A DNA stretch of 64,000 bases from Tetrapyrgos nigripes. Lineage: Eukaryota; Basidiomycota; Agaricomycetes; Agaricales; Campanellaceae. Where the stretch lies: positions 372,001 through 436,000 of the forward strand of contig JAACJM010000005.1 of NCBI GenBank assembly GCA_013368315.1, written 5' to 3'. The notes under the pieces are model-generated. The model saw only the letters and a list, made by a program, of their open reading frames with translations. It was not told the DNA's origin and searched no databases. The first letter of the stretch is position 1. Each line of letters opens with the position of its first letter. Position numbers and translations under genes: made by a program. Shown one piece after another: positions 57,122-64,000 of the stretch.

Positions 57122-60100
57122 ATGACATATGCTATCAAAAAAATAAAAAAAGGTCCCAGAGAAACATCTCATAGAAACGTCCTACCCAAAATGGAACGCG
57201 AAGGCCTACAACGTCGGGAGCATGACCGCCTAGACCCATCGGTCATGCTTCCTGAAAGGACAAAACGCGCACCAAAACGTAAAAATCCTGAAGGACCAAC
57301 AACTGTTACTCAACCACTGTCAAAGCGCCCAACTACATTACGTCGACCTGTCAACAAGAATTCTAATTCAGATGCTACCTCATTGACTGAACAAGAAGAC
57401 CATATCATACTGCAGCAGGCTACTGGTACAGATCTACCTCCTGAGCCAGTCTCTACCACTCCTTCACAAACTTCCTCCTCCTCTACACCGGCTACCCCTG
57501 CTGTCTCGGATGTGCCCCAGGCCAGACCTGCAGAGGTTATCAATGTTGATGAAAATGAAGACAACCAAGACAACCTCAAGCACCGGCTATCAATGCCTGG
57601 ACGGCCAGCCTCATCATGTGTTGCTGACCATCCCCATTTCCGAACCAAAGAAGCCTTAGCATATACCTTTTTGGTCATGTCAGGTGCATGAGCAAGATGG
57701 GATGAAGCTGACTTCTTGCAACATGGCCGGTGCATTCTGTCAAGCGAGGAGTATGACAAAATCCTGGAAATGGAGCACAAAGGCGAAGGGGTCAACAGGA
57801 AACTTTGTCACACATTTCAAGCACTCACATGCTAAGGTTTGGGCAGCCCGGTCTGCTGAAGACGAAGAGATCCGGCGCCCAAACTGTACACAAGCTCTGG
57901 AAATGGCCTCCAGCAGTCAACGTTGCATAGCTGGGGGGATAAAGTGAGTCAAATTCTCTGCATAACATAAATTGTCGTTTACTCACTATGCAATAGGTGT
58001 TCAACGTTAAGAAGGCCAACCGTCTCCTTGGCGAATGGGTTGTCTTGGGCTGCGGAGCCTTCACTGACGTTGAGAGTCCTGCGTTCCATCGCTATGTCAC
58101 CCATTTGCGGCCTGGGTATGGGCAAAAGTTGATTAAGGGAGATGCTGTAAAGAACCATGTGTCGGAGGCATTCAAGGATGCTGAAAAGAGGCTGAAGGAT
58201 TACTTGAAAGTAAGTCATCTGTGGCTCAAAAAAATAGTATCACTCACAGAGGAAAACAGACATCCCCAGGGAAGAAAGCTTTTGCGGCAGATGCATGGAC
58301 CTCCAACAACAATCTTGCGTACTTGGCCATTGTTGTATGCTTCATCACAGAAAACTGGGAGGTAGCGTCAGTTCTGTTTGATTTCCCACATCTAGAAGGA
58401 GCACATACAGGGAAAAACATGACCAATTTGCTTTTGAAGTGGATTGTAGAGTTTGGACTTGAGGACCAGGTGAGTTAGGAGACAATGATTTGGATAATGG
58501 ACCTATACTAACACGAAGCAGTTCAGTGCTCTTGCCGCAGATAATGCAAGTAATAACGATACCTTGCATGAGCAACTTGCCTCAGGCCTTAACACTGTGA
58601 GCTCTGCAACCTTCTATGACCCAGACACCATGACTGTCTGATGTCTTCCCTGCGCAATCCATCTTGCTGTCCGAGCTTTTTTGATAGAAGTGAGCACCTG
58701 TAATGAAGACGATATTGACCCAGATAACATAGAGGTACCAGAAGAGGGGTTCAGTGAGGAGTCTGCAGAGGAGATTGTTGCCAATGATGAGCATCTGACA
58801 GAGAGGAGCGATGAGGAGGTGTTGATGGGACAAGGCAATGACGGTGTTGACCTCAAAGCTGTTACACAAAAGGTGAGTCAATTGATTACATATCTATGTA
58901 CTATTGTTGACTTGTTCCTTTAGGTTCGACAGATTCCAAGCTTACGCGTTCTTCACCTCAGCGCTCTGAGGCTTTCAAAAAGACGATTAGCATAGTCAAT
59001 GCCATAGCTGATGATCCCAAATTCAAACTCGCTATTCTGAACCTCATCCTTGATGTGGTAACAAGGTGGAATTCGACTTATTATATGCTTAAGCATGCAA
59101 AGCAATTGCGACTGGTATGTGACTGGCTCCTTTACAAGCTGTACTAAAAATTAACTACGTATCATTTCCAGGCTATTGATGAGCTTTGCATCTGCGAAGA
59201 GCTATACAAAAAGTATAAGATCAGTGAGGCTGAATGGGAAGTGTTAGATGTCATTCTAGGCTTTCTCGAGGTGAGTCTTATTCTCTTATAGATGCACCAT
59301 GCTAACTATCAAATTTACCAGGTCTTTCGAAACGCCTCTGAGCATATGTCTGCTGGCTCATTCCCTACCCTCACTCAGTCGCTTCTTGTGTATGTCAAGC
59401 TCATGAAAAGCATTGACCAATTTCTTCTGTCCGATGTCGCAAAAAGAATCCCAATGTACAAAAAGGTCTTGAGGCATGCAAGCTCCAGCTCGAGAAGTAT
59501 TATGATAAGAGTACTATGGGGTCAGAGTACTACTATGCCACAGCAGGTACGTGTTTTATCTCTTTTCTTCCCTTTACTTTTCATTGAGTGTTTTTTTGTG
59601 TAGTTCTGGACCCACGCATCAAGCATAGGCTTTTTGACAACAATCCTGATCTCTTTCAAGCTTCGTGGCATCAACAGATGGAGAATGCATTCAGGGCTCG
59701 ACTTTCAACCTATGACACATCAGCATCTATTCACCCGCCTCCACCTCCACCCTCCCAATCTGTTGATGACCTTTATGATGACCCCTCCCTTTTAGGGATA
59801 CCCACTACCAGCTCATCCACTGCCACACAGACCATTGATGAAGAGTATGCTTCTTACCTCACAGAGCGTCCTATTGGGGAAAATGTCCTGAACTTCTGGA
59901 AGGACAAATGCAGGAAGTTTCAACGACTAGTAGGATATGCCTGTGATGTTCTCACAATACCAGGTATGTATTTCTGTTCGCCATCACATATCCTGTATTG
60001 ATCTGCTGCTAGGTTCATCTGTTTGTGTTGAACGGTCACTCAGCATTGGAAAGGACCTGATAGGTTTACACCGGCACTCGTTACATGCTGAGACAATGGG

Positions 60101-60176
60101 AGAATTGATGATTCACTGCAGTATTTTGGTGTTTGAGGGTGCACTCAGGGAGGACTATGAGCCTCATTCATGGTGA
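57122..60176 (+). pseudogene. hAT transposase with BED finger (broken)
   Basis: A charged Ser/Thr-rich N-terminus (57122-57691). A BED-like finger follows with STGNFVTHFKHSHAKVWAAR (57.8 kb), the RNase H-like core (KKAFAADAWTSNNNLAYLAI, FSALAADNASNN, VVTRWNSTYYMLKHAKQLRL), and the hAT dimerisation end (SSVCVERSLSIGKDLIGLHR, HSLHAETMGELMIHCSILVF) with stop at 60174-60176. Introns have short GT...AG borders. Lesions: a frame break near 57.69 kb before the finger, a TGA at about 58640 (TMTV*CLPCAIHLAVR, where Arg is expected) and frame changes near 58.95 kb. Its role would be cutting and pasting its own ends. Confidence 0.85.
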
Positions 60177-60286
60177 AGGCTATTTAAGAGAATTGTACAT
60201 GTATTTTACTCTAGTATATGTCTATAAATACACTCATCAGTACTAATGTTTTTCTTTTTATACTGATCTTACTTCCATCTGACGAT

Positions 60287-60804
60287 TGTCATGAATCGCT
60301 CCCCGCCTATTCATTTCCTTTCTATTCTTTTCCCTTTACCATCTACTTCCCACTCTAAATCCATAAACATCAACCATTTCTCACCGTCGTCTATAGTTAC
60401 CATCTCGCTAAATCTATGACTCACATTCTTATCTCCTCCGACTCCTATCTCCATGGACATTCTCACTGTCAATCACTCCATATGATCCAGTACCTTCATC
60501 TATCCATATTTGACTTATCATTCTCTCGCCCTTGACATTTCCACATGGTACCTTCTATTATTACTTACTCTTTCTCATCTGTTCATATTTTACTTATATA
60601 CCTGTGATCTTTGTAACCTATTCCTCAGTTCGTTCACTTCGTCTCCGCTCCGTACTTGTACTACGCAGTGTAGAGCCTAGTCAGCTTACTTTCTCTCTAT
60701 CTCTTTACCTTTCTTTCTCTCTTGATCAAATCTACTCTCTTGTAACTGGTTTTTCCTGTACTGTGTGACTTGGGTGGTTATTGAGTGTATCGACAACCTT
60801 GACA
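60287..60804 (+). repeat. Solo LTR, TGTCA family, ACGAT target duplication
   Basis: 518 bp: begins TGTCATGAATCG and ends CAACCTTGACA. ACGAT lies at 60282-60286 and 60805-60809. The orientation is opposite to the 11857 pair. Confidence 0.92.
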
Positions 60805-60910
60805 ACGATGATCGGTCAATCTGACAGATGGCCATCCACTGATGCGGATTGGCTTTGAGAAAGTGCCCATCTGAACTGATGCTTCCTCATCTGATCCGCT
60901 AGGAGCCCTA

Positions 60911-61747
60911 ATAGACACCCAGCTTTGTGGGCGGGGCTGGCAGAGGGGCGAAAAATGACATGGCTTTCAGAGCTTGCAAACGAAGGATACAATAAGAAGT
61001 GTTTAGATTGAAGGTCTTGTGCATCCATGATTGGGAGTCCCCATCAGAATACTTACTAATGGTACAGTACTGATGGTCTCGGTGCATTTGATTTGATATG
61101 ATGAATGAAAGGAACGGGTTAACTTCAGATGGACACAATGTGGCCATACCCCATTGTATGTAGCAGTACCATCTGGAGGAGGAGGAGTGGAGGAGTGTAT
61201 TACCTGGGCTAGGACCACGCCGGGAGAAGCTGCAAAGGTTTCGCATAACCCCAGATCTCTGGCCTGTTGCTGGTTGTTTTATATGTTATGAAACTCGGGG
61301 TTTTGATAAGATGTATCTAATCTGCTTGCTCACTCGTCCATATGGAACAGGGTCAGGCAGCTATTCACTTGTTCACACAAATTTCTAGCCGAGATGTGAC
61401 CCCACCCAGTGAACACAGTGGGGCTCGAACGCGAATTTGTTTTGACAATGAAGAAGACAACAGAGAAAAGAAAGAAAGGCCTGAGCATCCTCAGGAGAAG
61501 AAACAGCGAGAGTAAGGATGTTAAACCTCACTAGCTTTTAGATGCTCATCGTATGAAGCATGTGTTGCAATGCTTCTCTTATTCTACTGAAACAGATCTC
61601 AGGGTCTGTTCCAATACGTCATCATTTGACTGTGTGATTAGACTTACAGCAATTCCTGTAAATAATGGGAATCATGTTTTTTTTTCTGCGTCTACCAAAT
61701 AAGGAAGGTGGTTGACCCAAGCCAGATTCTCATCTTCTACTGTCTAC
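60911..61747. other. No gene seen
   Basis: Short frames only, no motif. It may contain the left end of the DD34E element that follows; no inverted repeat was found. Confidence 0.4.
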
Positions 61748-62879
61748 ATGGGCAACTGGCACATCAGCTCTGACCTCAAGGAAGCAGCCCTCATGATGTG
61801 GGAGGCAGGCTGGAGTCATTCCAAGATTTGCTCAGCTCTTGCTGTCTCAAAGACCAGTCAATACTGATGGCGAACCCTTGTCAATGAGTTTGGAACTGTG
61901 ATGAATCCACCTTCTCCCATTTGTGGCTGTCCCTGTCTTATTGGGATGCTGGCCCTCCAAGCCTGCAAGGAAATGTATGCTAGGAACTCAGACACCTATC
62001 TCACTGAGCTACAATGGCACCTTACACTCAATCATGACATTCCTATATCCATTTCAGCTCTCCAAGCAACATTGGCCAATGCTTGTCTGTCACGAAAGGT
62101 TCTGCACAAGATAGCCTCCAAAAGGGACCAGCAACTCTGGGATAACTTCAAGGATGGCATCACTAACCCAAGCAGCTTCTCGGGAACAGCATGCGAGTTT
62201 GTCACAGTGGACGAGTCAAGCAAGAATGACCATGATACCATGCAACATTATGGATGTGCACCAGTTGGACAATGTGCTGAGCTTGTTGATTCATTTGTAC
62301 GTGGAAAGAGATATTCACTTGTGGCTGCCATGTCAGTGAAGGGATACATTGCAACAAGAGTTGTTGAGGGCTCATATGATACTGCAGAGTTTATAGACTT
62401 TATCATCCAGGATGTGGTACGTCTTTTTCTCTTTTCATCAATCACACTCTAATAGCATTTTAGATTCCCCAAATGAATGCCTATCCTGAAGAGCACAGTG
62501 TACTTGTCCTTGACAATTGCCACATCCATCACTGCGAGACTCTCATGGATACTCTCAATTCTAAAGGTACGTGAATGCCTGCTCTCACACTCACTCCTTT
62601 TGATGCCTGAAAACAGGAATGATGCTCCTTTATCTGCTGCCATATTACCCAGATCTCAATCCTATTGAAGAGTCTTTTTCTACTTGTCAGTATTCCTGAT
62701 ATTTCATATTTCACCAACAAACACACACTCACATCACTCTAGGGAAAAGTTACCTCCAGCAGATTGGACCTGTATTGCAGCTTGCTGATGATCCTGTGGA
62801 AGCATTATTGGATTCTTGTGGTCGTATCACAGAGGAAATGGCACTTGGTTGGTTTCAGCACACAGGGTATACATTTTGA
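61748..62879 (+). pseudogene. DD34E transposase of the Tc1/mariner-related DDE_3 type
   Basis: Starts MGNWHISSDLKEAALMMWEA with a helix-turn-helix (GWSHSKICSALAVSKTSQY). A TGA at 61866-61868 breaks the frame (an Arg CGA is likely before mutation). Then come FVTVDESSKNDHD (first Asp), HSVLVLDNCHIHHCETLMDT (second Asp) and LLPYYPDLNPIEESFS (Glu, 34 residues after the second Asp). Introns at about 62416-62463, 62568-62615 and 62689-62742 have clean GT...AG borders and keep the frame (TLNSK|GMMLL; FST|W|KSYL). It ends MALGWFQHTGYTF at 62877-62879. One nonsense mutation is the only clear lesion. Confidence 0.85.
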
Positions 62880-63072
62880 CAGGAAGAATGACCTATAGTT
62901 TTCAAGCTGTATTGTACATTACATAACTTGTGATTATACAATTTGACAGTACAGTAAGTGAACAAGAATTGGCTATAGGAATAGCAAAACAACAATAGTA
63001 ATAGTGGTAAGTGACAGCAGAAACATACAATGCATAATGATAATGGATGACAATAAGCAGAGGATCTGGGCC

Positions 63073-64000
63073 TCAAGCCTTGGCTCCAGCCAGGTACTCG
63101 TTCCAAGATCCTCCATGAGCGTTGGTGAGGAATTGCTGGTGTGCTTTGAGGAGCTGCTTCCAAGCCAAAGACAGAATTCCTGATACCTCAACCTTATGAA
63201 GATTTGGATCCCCAGGAGTGTATCCAAGCTTGACCAGACCAGCTTCAACAGGAGGTGGCAGCTGGTAACATGCACAAAACTGGTCCAGCGGAACCTCAAC
63301 ATTGAGATTGTTGTTGGGTAAGGGTGGAAGAGGTAGCACATCACCACTACCAGAAGGAACAGGTGGAGCTGCTGGAGGAGCAGGCAGAGCTTGAGCATGC
63401 CAGCCAGACCTGGAAATATTGAGGCCATGACATTGCTGGCTACTCCAGGACCAAACATGTTGGACATCATACCAAGTGCAAGGAGGTCTGTCAAACCAAC
63501 AGAAGGTACAGCAGGTGCCTGTGGGATAGGTGTGGAAGTGAGGGCTCCTCCTGACACAGCAGGAGCTGGAGCATGTGGCATAGTCTTTATACAGCCAGAC
63601 ATGTTGAAGTGAGCAGAAGATGGTGGTGTCTCGATAGTGGCGGCACCTTTAGACTGTAGAATAATGTTGAGAGCAGGTCAAAAGAAAGGGATTAGTGATG
63701 TACCAAGCCAGCTGCCCAAGCCTGAAGCCAACATCTACCTGATGACTTCTCCTGATAGATGTGCTTTGCAGGAAATAGAGTGTGGTTGCCTACTGGATAC
63801 ACTGCCTCAAGTTGTTCAAGGTGTCTACCATAAGCCTGGTCAAATGTAACCTGTAGTAAACTCAGTTTCGTCAAAACAAATAACTATGGATGGTACTCAC
63901 CTGTTGCTCTGTGATGGAAGCTGTAGCCATAGTAGGGGCTGCAAAATTGGAATCATACTCCTGTATACAAGTTGTGTCAGTAGACTGTCAATAGAGAGAC
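63073..64000 (-). CDS. Unrecognised spliced gene, 5' end beyond the window
   Basis: Read leftwards from the window edge: TMATASITEQQ, an intron (GTGAGTACC...CTACAG), then VTFDQAYGRHLEQLEAVYPV and GNHTLFPAKHIYQEKSSG. A further intron leads to AATIETPPSSAHFNMSGCIK and a Pro/Ala-rich stretch (MPHAPAPAVSGGALTSTPIP, GMMSNMFGPGVASNVMASIF). After an apparent one-base shift near 63.38 kb it continues ALPAPPAAPPVPSGSGDVLP, LDQFCACYQLPPPVEAGLVK and LGYTPGDPNLHKVEVSGILS, and ends SWNEYLAGAKA with stop at 63073. No family recognised. Tail to tail with the DD34E transposase; it could be a host gene or an element's second gene. Confidence 0.45.

Larger units (their letters stand above)
56815..60910 (+). 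mobile_element. hAT transposon with a nested solo LTR
   Basis: Terminal inverted repeats TAGGGCTCCTAGCAGATC (56815) and its inverse GATCCGCTAGGAGCCCTA (60893-60910) differ by one base. Left subterminal sequence is rich in GGATGGG/CATCCG units with hairpins (57001-57071). A spliced hAT transposase gene lies inside. A 518 bp solo LTR (60287-60804) sits between the gene end and the right end; without it the element is ~3.6 kb. Confidence 0.88.

Noticed and set aside
57310..57795. 161-codon minus-strand frame
   Set aside because: It is the antisense shadow of the hAT transposase N-terminal exon.
61393..61440. GGGGCTCGAACGCGAATTTG looked like a tRNA T-arm
   Set aside because: No matching acceptor, D-arm or anticodon arm can be drawn around it.

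Overview
The window looks like nuclear DNA of a filamentous basidiomycete, most likely an Agaricomycete. Genes are split by many 50-70 nt introns with GT(A/G)...(C/T)AG borders. The recognisable host genes are Rtf1, copper-radical (glyoxal-type) oxidases and P450 monooxygenases, and the transposons are of kinds common in mushroom-forming fungi. I cannot name the species. All calls rest on reading the sequence; no database search was possible.

Layout. 0.2-6 kb is the gene-dense, CpG-normal part: an Rtf1-like Paf1-complex subunit (minus), a short inverted duplication carrying a small unrecognised gene in both orientations, and a complete secreted glyoxal oxidase (minus). 6-9.8 kb is gene-poor. 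9.8-27.7 kb is a nest of mobile elements. A Ngaro/DIRS-like tyrosine-recombinase retrotransposon (Gag-like, RT, RNase H, recombinase) was split by a 12.5 kb chromodomain Ty3/gypsy element with 469 bp LTRs and a CCATG target duplication. That gypsy element was itself hit by a Tc1/mariner-like element (TA duplication) and by a 3.4 kb foldback element built of tandem subrepeats. A 391 bp MITE with an 8 bp duplication sits in the recombinase gene. 28.4-30.1 kb is a second glyoxal oxidase lacking its N-terminal part. It abuts a Helitron (30.1-38.2 kb, minus) whose Rep/helicase frame continues, past a single TGA, into a predicted USP-like cysteine peptidase. 39-40.4 kb is a gypsy pol fragment cut by an LTR fragment. 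40.6-44 kb holds two tRNA-like genes and an unrecognised spliced gene. 44-48 kb is a CACTA/Tnp2-type transposase gene split by a solo LTR. 50.6-56.6 kb is a divergent P450 pair, one apparently intact and one broken. 56.8-60.9 kb is an hAT element with a second solo LTR. 61.7-62.9 kb is a DD34E transposase gene, followed by part of an unrecognised minus-strand gene that runs off the window.

How it fits together. The host cargo (copper-radical oxidases and P450s) is typical of secreted oxidative and secondary metabolism in wood- or litter-associated fungi. It is interleaved with at least nine different transposon lineages. One LTR family (TGTCA...TGACA) appears four times: a pair, two solo LTRs each with a 5 bp target duplication, and a fragment. 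Most transposon copies are inactivated, largely by TGA stops and CpG loss, which suggests past cytosine methylation and deamination. The Helitron with its fused peptidase-like domain is the most unusual object.
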